Source: Paenibacillus apiarius (lineage in GTDB: Bacteria; Bacillota; Bacilli; Paenibacillales; Paenibacillaceae). Taken from it: 64,000 nt of DNA. Shown here piece after piece: positions 26,561 through 34,714 of this stretch. Location of the stretch: assembly GCF_017052585.1 (NCBI RefSeq), contig NZ_JAFFHZ010000001.1:930001-994000 (forward strand), read 5' to 3'. Each line of letters begins with the position of its first letter. The stretch's first letter is position 1. The translations under genes and the position numbers were made by a program. The notes beneath the pieces were generated by a model. The model saw only the letters and a program-made list of their open reading frames with translations. It had not been told where the DNA came from and ran no database searches.

Positions 26561-28530
26561 CCGTACACCCCTTCCGCCGTCATCACGAATTCTTCCTCCA
26601 GCTTCTGCCCGATGCGGTTAATAAGCGTATCCATATCGAAGCCTTGATGAATGTCGCCCGTGCTGACCTGCACCGTCGGCGTCAGCGTTACGAAATTCTG
26701 AATGCTGTCCATTTCCGCCAAGTCGCGCATCATCATCAGATTCTCATCCGAGATGTCTACCTCGCCGCCGATAGCCCCTACTTTTCCAACCTCGCCTACT
26801 TTCGGAATTTCCGCAGCTCCGCCATTCCACGGATCCACTTTGCCTCCAGGCGCAAGACCCGACGTGTCCGGAATCAATTTCTTAGTGAAGTCGAGATTGT
26901 CTTGAACAAGCTTTTGCCCGCTGAGGAAAGCATCCGTCAGATTGGTTTGATCCATACGGTACTTCGATAAATCCAATACATCTTTATCACTCTCAGGTTT
27001 CTCAGGCACAATTTGATCGGAACTCCATTTACCAATTAATTCAAATTTAGAGCCTGTTAAATCATTAACCTTCTCAATAATCCAATTAAAGGCATCCCCG
27101 AACGAGTTAATTAAATTTCCTATATAATCGGATACCGTTTTAACTAGATCATAAATTAGTTTTTCGCATGCATAGGCTGGATCGATTAATAAATTGCCAA
27201 AGAATTCAGCAAAGGAAATCAGCAAATTCCACGCATGGGCAACAGAATTGCTGATAAACGCAAAAAGCACAGCAAAGATTCCAACGACGGCGCCGACGAC
27301 GGTTCCCGTTGATATTCCAAATTCATTCAGTACAGTCATGATAAGGACGAGCGCGCCAATGATGGCAAATAACGGCCAAGCGGCTATCACCCATTGGACA
27401 AGCCACGCTACCGCCATGGCTGCAGCAATGGCGCCAAGGACAATCAGTGTGTTCTGAACAAGATTCCAATTCTCGACGAGAAAGTTCACAACGGCAGCCG
27501 TTGCACCCGCCAGCATGGTCAACCCCGCTTGTATGCCTGCAAAAAATGGGTCGAACTTTCCTTCTTGAAATGCCTGATTGATGATGTCCAGCACCGGAGC
27601 GAACACTTGTAACGCAGTCTCTCCGGCCGCGGCCAACAAGCCATTGAACCGGTTTACCGCCGCTTCCCATTTTTGAATCGGGCTGTCCATCAACAACTCC
27701 AGCGACGCTTTGCTCATGTTCGCCTTCGTCATTAACGCATCGAAAGTTTGCAGAAAGCCATTCAAATCGCCGTTTTTGGAGAATGACTCCAATTTTTTTT
27801 GTTCTGCGGCGCTTGCCGGAATTTGGAGCTTCTGCAGCAAGCCTTCGCTCTTGCCGAAATAAGCATCCTTCATCAAGCCCGCTGTCTCTGCCGGGTCACC
27901 GCCTTGTGGTTGAAAGGCTGATAAACGCTGCACCATTTCATTCATGCGGAGCACATCACTCGTATTTTTCGATACCGAGGTTAATGCAAGACCAGATTGC
28001 AATGATTTCGCTACATCCTTGCCATTCATCAGGGCCTGTCCCCGCAGCGCTTCGAAGACCGGCGAGCCTTTCTGGGCAGTTCCATATCGGGCATTGAAGC
28101 GCGCTCGCATATCTTCTGATTCGGCGGCTCCCTTCACGGCATTGACACCTATCATTTTCCATATGCCCAGCATTTTGGTGCCCAATTCGCTATAACTTTT
28201 ACTAATGCTCTCTCGGAGCCCTTTAAATATTCCAGCAATGTTGTCCCGCATTTTTTCGTAAATTTTCCCACCATGCGAAATGCCCTTGCCATTGTCATTA
28301 TCAGCAGGCGAAGGCTGACGTAAAGGCGCTTCGGCTTTCAACGTTCGGAGGTATACAGAAACCGCCAATTGATTCATGGCATCAACCGTTTTTCGCCACG
28401 TGTTCTTTGCAAGCTCCATCGTTTCTTCCAGTTCTTTCTTTATTCTCGTATCTGCTCGGGCAAAAGCGGCCGTAAACGATTGCATAGACAGGACAGGAGC
28501 CGAAAACGCCAACGTTGCTTGTGCATTCAT
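26557..28530 (-). CDS. Tape-measure protein (XkdO-like, short form)
   Basis: 657 residues from ATG 28530 with AAGGAGG upstream; the frame continues further 5' without start signals. The N-terminal half is helical and charged, the central part has several hydrophobic segments (about residues 310-430: VLGAIAAAMAVAWLVQWVIA and neighbours), typical of tape-measure proteins that line the tube and may insert into the target membrane. PBSX XkdO is roughly twice as long (about 1330), so this particle should have a much shorter tail. Sequence is more AT-rich in the central part. Confidence 0.88.
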   Translation of the reverse strand: MNAQATLAFSAPVLSMQSFTAAFARADTRIKKELEETMELAKNTWRKTVDAMNQLAVSVYLRTLKAEAPLRQPSPADNDNGKGISHGGKIYEKMRDNIAGIFKGLRESISKSYSELGTKMLGIWKMIGVNAVKGAAESEDMRARFNARYGTAQKGSPVFEALRGQALMNGKDVAKSLQSGLALTSVSKNTSDVLRMNEMVQRLSAFQPQGGDPAETAGLMKDAYFGKSEGLLQKLQIPASAAEQKKLESFSKNGDLNGFLQTFDALMTKANMSKASLELLMDSPIQKWEAAVNRFNGLLAAAGETALQVFAPVLDIINQAFQEGKFDPFFAGIQAGLTMLAGATAAVVNFLVENWNLVQNTLIVLGAIAAAMAVAWLVQWVIAAWPLFAIIGALVLIMTVLNEFGISTGTVVGAVVGIFAVLFAFISNSVAHAWNLLISFAEFFGNLLIDPAYACEKLIYDLVKTVSDYIGNLINSFGDAFNWIIEKVNDLTGSKFELIGKWSSDQIVPEKPESDKDVLDLSKYRMDQTNLTDAFLSGQKLVQDNLDFTKKLIPDTSGLAPGGKVDPWNGGAAEIPKVGEVGKVGAIGGEVDISDENLMMMRDLAEMDSIQNFVTLTPTVQVSTGDIHQGFDMDTLINRIGQKLEEEFVMTAEGVYG

Positions 28531-28668
28531 GTTCACTTCCCTCCTTCTGTCCGCAAAGATGAAGAGAGCGGTTCCCCATTTGCACCTGACAGCCTCATTC
28601 GATAGCTGCTCTTGTACGCGCCAATTGTGGAACCGCCTCTGTCTCTTGCGGTTCATCCATCGTGTTCT

Positions 28669-29267
28669 TTACCGCTTCTTGCGCATGCTGCGCTGCGCCT
28701 TGCGCTCCTCTTCCACGCGGATGTCAATCATCGCGTAGACGGCGGCGCGTTCGCGAGCCGGGAGCGCCAGCAGCTCATGCGGCAAGATGCGAAGCTTATG
28801 GAGGGCGTAATAGGCATAGTTCGCCTCGCCGTCGCCCTCCCGGATTAGTTTTTTACTTCATTGACGAGGTCGTTCGTGTCCTGGTTGAAGCCGTTCAGCG
28901 TCTGCACCTGCTGCAGCAGCGCCGTGTATTCTCCGGGCAGCAGCATTTTGCGCAAGAGCGCTTCCGCGCCCATGACGCCGTACGATTGCTGCAGCTCCGC
29001 ATTTTTCAAGTCTGGGTAGACAACGCTCGCCACGATCAGCTTCGCTGTATACTCATTGAAGTCGATTTCCGGCGTAACGACGCCCCCCTTGCCCTTCACC
29101 TGCTTCGTGGCCGCCTTGCGGCATTGCTCGTTCTCCACTTCGCTCATGCTGCGCAGCGTCCAGGCAACCGGTTCTCCCTCTTCGTTTTTGAAGCGGGTCG
29201 ATACCGCAAACGTCATCTCCGTATTCGGTTCGGCATTTTGGGCAAAGAAATAGCTTAATGTGCTCAT
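28669..29267 (-). CDS. Tail assembly chaperone, -1 frameshift fusion product (gpGT-like)
   Basis: Just before the xkdN stop the message reads gtA AAA AAC taa, a perfect X XXY YYZ heptamer (A AAA AAC, 28854-28848 minus). Slipping back one base opens a 59-codon extension (YALHKLRILPHELLALPARE, then RAAVYAMIDIRVEEERKAQR) ending at 28669; total 199 residues. The extension has no own start or ribosome-binding site, and its LPHELLALP-x-x-ERAAV motif is typical of the T part of phage gpG/gpGT chaperone pairs. The fusion recruits tape-measure and tube subunits and is not in the final particle. No strong downstream pseudoknot was identified. Confidence 0.85.
28845..29267 (-). CDS. XkdN-family tail assembly chaperone (zero-frame product)
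   Basis: 140 residues, MSTLSYFFAQNAEPNTEMTF, with the family pattern of an N-terminal beta part (FAVSTRFKNEEGEPVAWTLR) and a C-terminal helical part (DLKNAELQQSYGVMGAEALL, LLPGEYTALLQQVQTLNGF). It corresponds to gpG of lambda and is made in excess over the frameshifted form. The last four codons form the slippery site described in the fusion entry. Confidence 0.92.
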   Translation of the reverse strand: MSTLSYFFAQNAEPNTEMTFAVSTRFKNEEGEPVAWTLRSMSEVENEQCRKAATKQVKGKGGVVTPEIDFNEYTAKLIVASVVYPDLKNAELQQSYGVMGAEALLRKMLLPGEYTALLQQVQTLNGFNQDTNDLVNEVKN

Positions 29268-29304
29268 AGTTGTTTCGCTCTCCTCATCTTTTTGTTATTT
29301 TAAA

Positions 29305-29766
29305 TTACACGGAAGGGTTGGAAAAGTTATTTAAAATATCGACATCATCAAACGTAAATTCCACTTCTTCCTCCAGCACGTCACTTTCCGTATCGAGCTT
29401 CGCCATGACGACGCTGTTCAGGTTGACATTTTTCAACGTGACGGTTTGTGCTCCGATGGAAGAGGTCGGGTCCTCGTTCGTCACTTGAATCGTGAAATTC
29501 GTGTCTTTGCCATTCTTGATATATTCCAGCATCATCTGGCGGAACAACGGCGTCATGTAATAGATGGTCATGCTGCCCGTTCCTGACCAGCCCGCTGTCT
29601 TGTGTTGCGTGGCGCGGCTGCCAAGCGTCTTAATCTCCGCCTTCTGCTTTTCGATCTTCGCTTCCAGCGTCTTGATATAAAACATTTCCTCGTTTTTGCC
29701 GTTAATTTGCGCAAATGCGCTGCCCTCACGGCCGGAAATCGTATCTTTTGCCTGTAAGAAACCCAT
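29305..29766 (-). CDS. XkdM-family tail tube protein
   Basis: 153 residues, MGFLQAKDTISGREGSAFAQ, with KAEIKTLGSRATQHKTAGWS and GTGSMTIYYMTP, the strongly conserved XkdM signature. It polymerises into the rigid inner tube of the contractile tail. Two bases after the sheath gene. Confidence 0.95.
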   Translation of the reverse strand: MGFLQAKDTISGREGSAFAQINGKNEEMFYIKTLEAKIEKQKAEIKTLGSRATQHKTAGWSGTGSMTIYYMTPLFRQMMLEYIKNGKDTNFTIQVTNEDPTSSIGAQTVTLKNVNLNSVVMAKLDTESDVLEEEVEFTFDDVDILNNFSNPSV

Positions 29767-29767
29767 C

Positions 29768-31084
29768 TTACTTCACCTTCACTTTCATGTAAATTTTCTC
29801 TACTGCATCGACCGGCTGCACCGTCAATTGAATGACGATGCTGTCCGAAGCCTCGCCCTGCGCAACCAGCACGTCCGTCTGCGCGTCAAAAGGCTGAATG
29901 GCATTCAAACGCTGCAACTGATCCAAATAAGCAATGCACTCCGCGCGGAACAATTGGCGCCCTTCTTCGTTGTTGTTCGTTTTGCCGACATACGCCGTTT
30001 CGAAAATGCGCTTCATATCGTTCGCAATGCCGTCCAATACGCGGATAACGCGGTTTTTGGAGAACGGCTGCCCTTTGTCCGGCGAATAAGTCGACAAGCT
30101 GTTGATATCCTGCTCCACCACGGCGCGTCCGCGCTGATGAACGAACACGAACTCGCCCTTGCGCAGCGCTTCCTCCACTTGGCTGTTCGTCATGCGGATA
30201 TCGGCGTCGACCGCGTCCTCGTATGCGTTATACGTCAGCGATTCGTTCATTGCCGCCGCTGCCGTCGCCGCTGCAACCCAGGCGGTTGCCTGCGCCGCGT
30301 TCAGCACGGTGCCGTCTGCCAGCTTGACGCCATTTTTCACGCTGATGACGCCCTCGCTGTCTGCCGTCGGATATTGAGCCATAACCGCCTGCACCTTCTT
30401 GCCCTCGTCTTCGCGCATCCGCTTCACAAATGCCGCATATACGGAACATAACGCCGCGTCCGCCGAAGTCAGCGCGACCGTATGGAAATCATGCACGGCA
30501 ATCGCATCGAGGAAAGACACGTGCTCCGCATTCGACACGCTGCCGTCGTCGCCTCCGGTGAGCGGAAGTCCCGCAATCCCCTCAATCGCTCCTGCGCCTT
30601 CGAATTCCACCCAAGCGTTGGCTGTCAATTGTTCGGCTTGCTTGACGGTCTGACTATCCACCACGCGTCCGCCAACTTTCGTAATGACATCCACCTTCGT
30701 GTCGTCGTCGACGTTCGGCTGCACCGCGAGTTGAATGTCGTTGCCGCGCACGCCGCCGTGGCGCGCCTTCACCTTCAGTTCTTTATGAGTCGCTGCCGCC
30801 TTGGCTCCTTCATTCAAGCGGTACAACAGGACCGTCTTCGCCCGCTTGAACGCTTCACGCACGAGCAGCAGAGCCTCATCCGTCAGCTCGTAGCCGAGCT
30901 GTTCGAATACCGGCTCCCCCGCATGCAATTCGAGCACTTGCTTCGCCGGTCCCCAGCTCAGCTTCAACGGCAGCGCCACTACGCCCCGTTCTCCAATCGC
31001 TCCCATCGGAGCGGCATCCCCCTGAAAGCGCACATATACGCCTGGTCTTACCTTGTTCTGAGTCATCCATGTTCCTCCAGCCAT
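29768..31084 (-). CDS. XkdK-family contractile tail sheath protein
   Basis: 438 residues from ATG 31084 (GGAGG 8 bases upstream); the frame is open for 44 more codons upstream but overlaps the previous gene. MAGGTWMTQNKVRPGVYVRF opens as in XkdK; the conserved sheath C-terminal domain follows SLSTYSPDKGQPFSKNRVIR. It forms the sheath whose contraction drives the tube through the target envelope, which makes the particle R-type (contractile). The start overlaps the previous stop by one base (TGATG). Confidence 0.95.
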   Translation of the reverse strand: MAGGTWMTQNKVRPGVYVRFQGDAAPMGAIGERGVVALPLKLSWGPAKQVLELHAGEPVFEQLGYELTDEALLLVREAFKRAKTVLLYRLNEGAKAAATHKELKVKARHGGVRGNDIQLAVQPNVDDDTKVDVITKVGGRVVDSQTVKQAEQLTANAWVEFEGAGAIEGIAGLPLTGGDDGSVSNAEHVSFLDAIAVHDFHTVALTSADAALCSVYAAFVKRMREDEGKKVQAVMAQYPTADSEGVISVKNGVKLADGTVLNAAQATAWVAAATAAAAMNESLTYNAYEDAVDADIRMTNSQVEEALRKGEFVFVHQRGRAVVEQDINSLSTYSPDKGQPFSKNRVIRVLDGIANDMKRIFETAYVGKTNNNEEGRQLFRAECIAYLDQLQRLNAIQPFDAQTDVLVAQGEASDSIVIQLTVQPVDAVEKIYMKVKVK

Positions 31085-31287
31085 CACTTTACCTCCTGAA
31101 TTAGAAAATGTTGTAGCAGCGCATTGACTTGCGCCTTCGTGTACCGTTCGTTCTCTTGCAAGAGCGCGTGCAGCATGTCCCGCTCGCCCGCGCCCCATTC
31201 CTTCGCTTCCAGCCACTGTCCCTTCGCATAAGCGGTGTCCGGGGCAGCTTGCCGGGTATTACGCTTGTCCATCTCGCGGTTCTGCAT
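31084..31287 (-). CDS. Small hypothetical phage protein between tail terminator and sheath genes
   Basis: 67 residues, highly charged and helical (GQWLEAKEWGAGERDMLHAL), no membrane segment. ATG 31287 has AGGAGGG about 10 bases upstream; an internal Met (31272) is an alternative. It overlaps the previous gene by 29 bases and the sheath gene by one. Small proteins of this position occur in PBSX-like clusters; no function is known to me. Confidence 0.7.
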   Translation of the reverse strand: MQNREMDKRNTRQAAPDTAYAKGQWLEAKEWGAGERDMLHALLQENERYTKAQVNALLQHFLIQEVK

Positions 31288-31702
31288 CTCGAATGCGTCC
31301 CTCCTGCTTCATCGAATTCATCTTGCTCGCCTCTTCCCGTGAACGCGTCAACATCAGCTCATACTGCACCTGAAACCGCAGCGTGCGCTCCGCAATCTCA
31401 TGCTTCCAGCCCGTTCCCCGGCATAAGCCGCCGTCCGCCTCGATCAGCTCCAGCACTTCGTACAGCGCATCGGCCGCATCATGGACGGAAGCATCCAGGA
31501 CGGCGGGATAATAATGAACTTCGACCGCCGCCTGCGCCAAGTAGCGGCGTTCACCGACGCGCTCCCGTTCGCCCCGCACGAGCTTGACGACAAAGCACGG
31601 CGCTGCCTCGTCCGTCCGCTCCTCCGCCTCCAGCACAGGGATGTCCGGGAAGCGTTCCCGCACTCGCCGCATCACTCCTTGCCGAATATCATAGCTCCGC
31701 AA
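31259..31702 (-). CDS. Phage tail terminator-like protein (first gene of tail operon)
   Basis: 147 residues from TTG 31702, with CAGGAGGTGAAGGC before it. MRSYDIRQGVMRRVRERFPD and VEVHYYPAVLDASVHDAADA match the small tail-completion/terminator proteins encoded just before the sheath in Firmicute contractile phages. The family caps the tail at the end where a head would attach; in a head-less particle it would close the tube. The start lies only about 20 bases after the T-tract of a leader terminator. Confidence 0.82.
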   Translation of the reverse strand: MRSYDIRQGVMRRVRERFPDIPVLEAEERTDEAAPCFVVKLVRGERERVGERRYLAQAAVEVHYYPAVLDASVHDAADALYEVLELIEADGGLCRGTGWKHEIAERTLRFQVQYELMLTRSREEASKMNSMKQEGRIRDAEPRDGQA

Positions 31703-31727
31703 GCCTTCACCTCCTGTTCATAGATGC

Positions 31728-31780
31728 AAAAAAACCGTTCGGCAGCTTGGCCGCAAACGGTCTTCTATTGCAAGGCTGCC
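31728..31780 (-). promoter_or_regulatory. Terminator/antiterminator pair in the leader of the tail operon
   Basis: On the minus strand an ACCGTT-CGGC stem with loop CAAGCT is followed by seven T residues (31761-31728), ending about 14 bases before the ribosome-binding site of the first tail gene, too close for another promoter. Just upstream, GGCAGCCTTG (31780-31771) can pair with CAAGCTGCC (31749-31741) inside the terminator, with one bulged C, which would break its inner stem. This looks like a conditional terminator; the trigger is unknown. Confidence 0.6.
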
Positions 31781-31804
31781 CTGCCAAATGCCCACAACCT
31801 CACA

Positions 31805-31833
31805 CTATCATCTTAGCACCGTGTCCCGTCCAA
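31805..31833 (-). promoter_or_regulatory. Candidate promoter of the tail operon
   Basis: Minus-strand TTGGAC (31833-31828), 17-base spacer, TGATAG (31810-31805). The -10 is weak, as expected of a promoter that needs the ArpU-type activator encoded just upstream. Transcription would begin near 31797 and run into the leader terminator. Confidence 0.4.
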
Positions 31834-31926
31834 CGGCGTGCCATCATCCGGCCATCAAGAGGACAAGCGGCGAAATACGGGCTCAACTGCAGCATCTCCT
31901 TCGGACAATATGGTTCCTTGATTCCT

Positions 31927-32349
31927 TCAATCCTCAAATACTTCTACCCCCAGCATGAAGGCCAGCTCCATCACGGCCCGTGCTTTAATGCGGCGGAACG
32001 TGCGCTCGCTGACGTTCAACTCATGGCATAATAAGTAATCCGGCTTGTGCGCGTACGGATCGAGGTAGCAGCATTCAATCACCTCTCTTTCCGTTTCCCC
32101 AAGATGCGCGACCGCCTTCATCACATTGTCATGCACCGACTTCATATAAGCTTCCTTGTCCACATTATGAACAGCAGCCGCCTCGACAGGCTTGCCTACC
32201 TGATTCGTCGCCCCATGGAACCTCGGTTCATAGGCGGGGGTCATTCTCATTTCCCGCCGCACCACTCCCGCGCGTTTGTACAAGCACGCCAATGATAACT
32301 GCTGCTCCACCATTTTTCGCGTCGCCGTCCGGTTTACCGTTGCCAACAT
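31927..32349 (-). CDS. ArpU-family late transcriptional regulator
   Basis: 140 residues from ATG 32349 (AAGGAG 9 bases upstream). The C-terminal part (YMKSVHDNVMKAVAHLGETE, REVIECCYLDPYAHKPDYLL, CHELNVSERTFRRIKARAV) is a sigma-70 region-4-like helix-turn-helix of the ArpU / RinA / Xpf type that switches on late phage genes. In PBSX, Xpf occupies the same place upstream of the structural operon. It is divergent from the Xre repressor, whose putative operators overlap its promoter, so it is probably the relay between derepression and tail production. Confidence 0.88.
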   Translation of the reverse strand: MLATVNRTATRKMVEQQLSLACLYKRAGVVRREMRMTPAYEPRFHGATNQVGKPVEAAAVHNVDKEAYMKSVHDNVMKAVAHLGETEREVIECCYLDPYAHKPDYLLCHELNVSERTFRRIKARAVMELAFMLGVEVFED

Positions 32350-32465
32350 CGCCGTCACTCCTTCAGTTCGTTTATAATACCAACACACTAAGCAACATTG
32401 TTACTTTAAATAACTATATAAGCGCTATAAAGGGTTCTTGTTTGGCTTCGAAAAGCTCTTGAGTT

Positions 32466-32511
32466 ATTGTAAACAACTATATACAATAGACGTTGTTCAT
32501 TGTAAACAACT
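32466..32511. promoter_or_regulatory. Paired operators over the arpU-like promoter
   Basis: ATTGTAAACAACT occurs at 32466-32478 and 32499-32511, exactly 33 bases (three helical turns) apart. On the minus strand a promoter TTTACA - 17 - TATATA (about 32506-32478) starts in the second copy and ends at the first. Bound repressor, presumably the divergent Xre protein, would block it. Confidence 0.65.
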
Positions 32512-32522
32512 CATAAATCATG

Positions 32523-32552
32523 TTGCGAACATTTGTTCCCGTATGATATACT
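32523..32552 (+). promoter_or_regulatory. Promoter of the Xre/ImmA unit with LexA (SOS) box
   Basis: TTGCGA (32523-32528) and TATACT (32547-32552) with 18-base spacing. CGAACATTTGTTCC (32526-32539) matches the Firmicute LexA box CGAACRNRYGTTYC at all but one position and covers the spacer. DNA damage would therefore directly change expression of this control unit. Confidence 0.7.
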
Positions 32553-32627
32553 GCAAGCATACCATGCTCATAAAATGAACGTCAATCATGAATTTATGAA
32601 CATATGTGAAAAATAAGGGTGATAACG

Positions 32628-33080
32628 ATGTCAGAGACGAACAAAGAACGTGTAGGTTCTCGCATTAAAGAAATGAGGCTCAAGCAAGGCTTATCTCAAG
32701 ACGATGTTGCACACGAGCTTGGCATGAAGCGGGCCAATGTAGCCAATTATGAGGCGGGGCGCACGACGCCGCCAAGCGACATCATCGGGCGGCTCGCCGA
32801 TCTGCTGCACACGTCAAGCGACTATTTGCTCGGCCGCATCGATAATCCGATGCCTTTGACCGTAAGTCCTCACGAATCCATACCGGAATGGGCCACGTGG
32901 AAGGATAAGCGGGATTTCAAGAAATTGCTTGAAGAAGATGCGGAGATTATGTTCGATGGCGTCCCGATCGAAGAGGATGATCGCGAGCGGGTCATCCAGG
33001 TACTGGAGGCCTTGTTCTGGGATGCGAAGAAAAGAAATAAGCGGAAGCTGAACCGAAACCGAACACAACATACCGACTAA
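32628..33080 (+). CDS. Xre-family repressor (ImmR-like)
   Basis: 150 residues from ATG 32628, 8 bases after AAGGG. The N-terminal helix-turn-helix (RIKEMRLKQGLSQDDVAHEL, then GMKRANVANYEAGRTTP) and SSDYLLGRID are typical of Cro/CI-like repressors of Firmicute prophages. The C-terminal half is charged and helical and may be the dimer interface and the target of the protease encoded 21 bases downstream. Inference: keeps the ArpU-type regulator and tail operon silent. Confidence 0.88.
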   Translation: MSETNKERVGSRIKEMRLKQGLSQDDVAHELGMKRANVANYEAGRTTPPSDIIGRLADLLHTSSDYLLGRIDNPMPLTVSPHESIPEWATWKDKRDFKKLLEEDAEIMFDGVPIEEDDRERVIQVLEALFWDAKKRNKRKLNRNRTQHTD

Positions 33081-33101
33081 CTTATCCGCGAGGTGCATCT
33101 C

Positions 33102-33536
33102 ATGGATGTAGAGAAGATTGTACGATCGTTAATTCGAAAATATAAGACGAACTGCCCTTTTCAGCTTGCACAGCACGTTAACATTCAAGTTCAGCTGACG
33201 CAGCTTGGCAACTCGACGCGCGGCTTTTATTTCCGCAAGCTTCGCCGCCGCTATATTGTCATTAATTCAGATCTACCGTTTGAATGGCAGCGCTTTGTGT
33301 GCGCGCACGAGCTCGCTCATGACCGGCTCCATAAGGGAGTCGGCCACTTTTTTATCGAGCGCCATACCTTGTTTCAAGTCGGCAAATTCGAACGGCAGGC
33401 CAATCAATTTGCGCTGCAGCTTCTGCTGGCGGACCAAGAATGCGTGGCTGGCGAGACGCGGGAGATATATTGCGCGCGCAATGGCATTCCGCCGGAAATG
33501 GCAAAGTTTCTTCCAATCGAATCCGATCGAGAATAA
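33102..33536 (+). CDS. ImmA/IrrE-family metallopeptidase
   Basis: 144 residues from ATG 33102 with GAGGTG upstream. The zinc motif HELAH is present in FVCAHELAHDRLHKG, with the downstream acidic stretch KFERQANQFALQLLL expected to give the third ligand. ImmA of ICEBs1 and PBSX-type systems cleaves its cognate ImmR repressor after DNA damage. Same operon as the Xre gene, followed by a terminator. It is the likely trigger that releases the tail operon. Confidence 0.9.
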   Translation: MDVEKIVRSLIRKYKTNCPFQLAQHVNIQVQLTQLGNSTRGFYFRKLRRRYIVINSDLPFEWQRFVCAHELAHDRLHKGVGHFFIERHTLFQVGKFERQANQFALQLLLADQECVAGETREIYCARNGIPPEMAKFLPIESDRE

Positions 33537-33539
33537 GCG

Positions 33540-33582
33540 CGGGATGCGAAAGTATGGATCATACTTCGTATCCCGTTTTTTT
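33540..33582 (+). terminator. Terminator after the immA-like gene
   Basis: A 17-base stem with one internal mismatch and loop GAT, followed by seven T residues, immediately after the stop. Confidence 0.9.
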
Positions 33583-33702
33583 CCCTATAATGCAGCGCCG
33601 ATCGGTATAAATGCCGTCACCCTTTTCTGCCTACTCCACATAGTATAGGGTAAAGCCGAACTATGGGTGTATGCTATTAATCTGAGAGGTGAGACCATTT
33701 AC

Positions 33703-34653
33703 ATGAAGGCGCTTGTCACCGGGATCTCCGGTTTCGTCGGAAGTCATATGGCGGAATATTTGCTCGATAACAACGTAGAGGTCATCGGCACGATTCGCAA
33801 TCGCAGCCGCATGGAGCATATCCTCCACATTCAAGATCAGGTTCACCTTGTGGAATGCGAGCTGCGCGATCCTTTCTCCGTCGAGTCGCTCTTGACGCAG
33901 GAACGTCCCGATCTTATTTTTCATTTGGCCGCGCAAAGCTTTGTCCCTACATCATGGAACTCCCCTATCGACACCATTCATAACAATGTTGCCGGACAGT
34001 TGAACATTTTTGAAGCGGTGCGGCGGCTGGATCTCGATTGCCGCATTCAGATCGCCTGTTCCAGTGAAGAATATGGCCATGTCGAGCCGGACGAAACGCC
34101 GATTCGGGAAGAAAATCCGCTGCGCCCGTTAAGCCCGTACGCTGTGAGCAAAGCGGCGCAGGACTATCTCGGTTACCAATATTTCAAAAGCTACGGCCTT
34201 CATGTCATCCGCACCCGTACCTTTAACCACACCGGACCGCGCCGCGGAGAGCAATTCGTTACGTCCAACTTCGCCAAGCAGATTGCCGAGATCGAAAAAG
34301 GCATCCGCCCTTCGAAAGTGTCGGTCGGCAACTTGAATGCGAAGCGCGACTTCACCGATGTGCGCGACGTCGTTCGGGCTTATTGGCTTGCGCTTGAACA
34401 TGGCGAGGCGGGAGATTGCTACAATATCGCATCGGGCTCCTGCGTCACCATACGCGAAATGCTCGACATGCTGCTCTCCATGAGTACCGTCTCGATTGAC
34501 ATCGTGCCGGACCCAAGCCGCATGCGACCGTCGGACGTTGAGATTTTACTCGGCGACATGACCAAATTCTCAAAGCACACGGGCTGGAAGCCAGAGATTC
34601 CTTTTGAGCAGACATTGCGCGATTTGCTCAACTATTGGCGCGAGCGTGTGTAA
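33703..34653 (+). CDS. NAD-dependent epimerase/dehydratase, GDP-mannose 4,6-dehydratase-like
   Basis: 316 residues from ATG 33703 (GAGAGGTGAG upstream). Extended SDR fold: GISGFVGSHMAEYLL nucleotide-binding turn, CSSEEYGHV and SPYAVSKAAQ carrying the catalytic Ser/Glu and Tyr-x3-Lys, then RTFNHTGPRRGEQFVTSNF and RDFTDVRDVVRAYWLA, which are characteristic of GDP-mannose 4,6-dehydratase and its reductase partner (GMD/RMD). It is likely to make GDP-6-deoxy sugars for surface glycans. It stands alone, with a terminator after it and the tail locus before it, so substrate cannot be confirmed from neighbours. Confidence 0.85.
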   Translation: MKALVTGISGFVGSHMAEYLLDNNVEVIGTIRNRSRMEHILHIQDQVHLVECELRDPFSVESLLTQERPDLIFHLAAQSFVPTSWNSPIDTIHNNVAGQLNIFEAVRRLDLDCRIQIACSSEEYGHVEPDETPIREENPLRPLSPYAVSKAAQDYLGYQYFKSYGLHVIRTRTFNHTGPRRGEQFVTSNFAKQIAEIEKGIRPSKVSVGNLNAKRDFTDVRDVVRAYWLALEHGEAGDCYNIASGSCVTIREMLDMLLSMSTVSIDIVPDPSRMRPSDVEILLGDMTKFSKHTGWKPEIPFEQTLRDLLNYWRERV

Positions 34654-34661
34654 ACGAAAAA

Positions 34662-34697
34662 AACCGCCACTCTATTGCAGAGTGGCGGTTCCTTTTT
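34662..34697. terminator. Bidirectional terminator
   Basis: Perfect 12-base stem AACCGCCACTCT with loop ATTGC; A-rich on the left and CCTTTTT on the right, between two convergent genes. Confidence 0.92.
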
Positions 34698-34714
34698 AGT
34701 GATTTAGTTAATCG

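Noticed and set aside
18845-33582. Complete prophage
   Set aside because: No terminase, portal, capsid, integrase, replication or lysis genes, and no direct repeats noticed at its edges.
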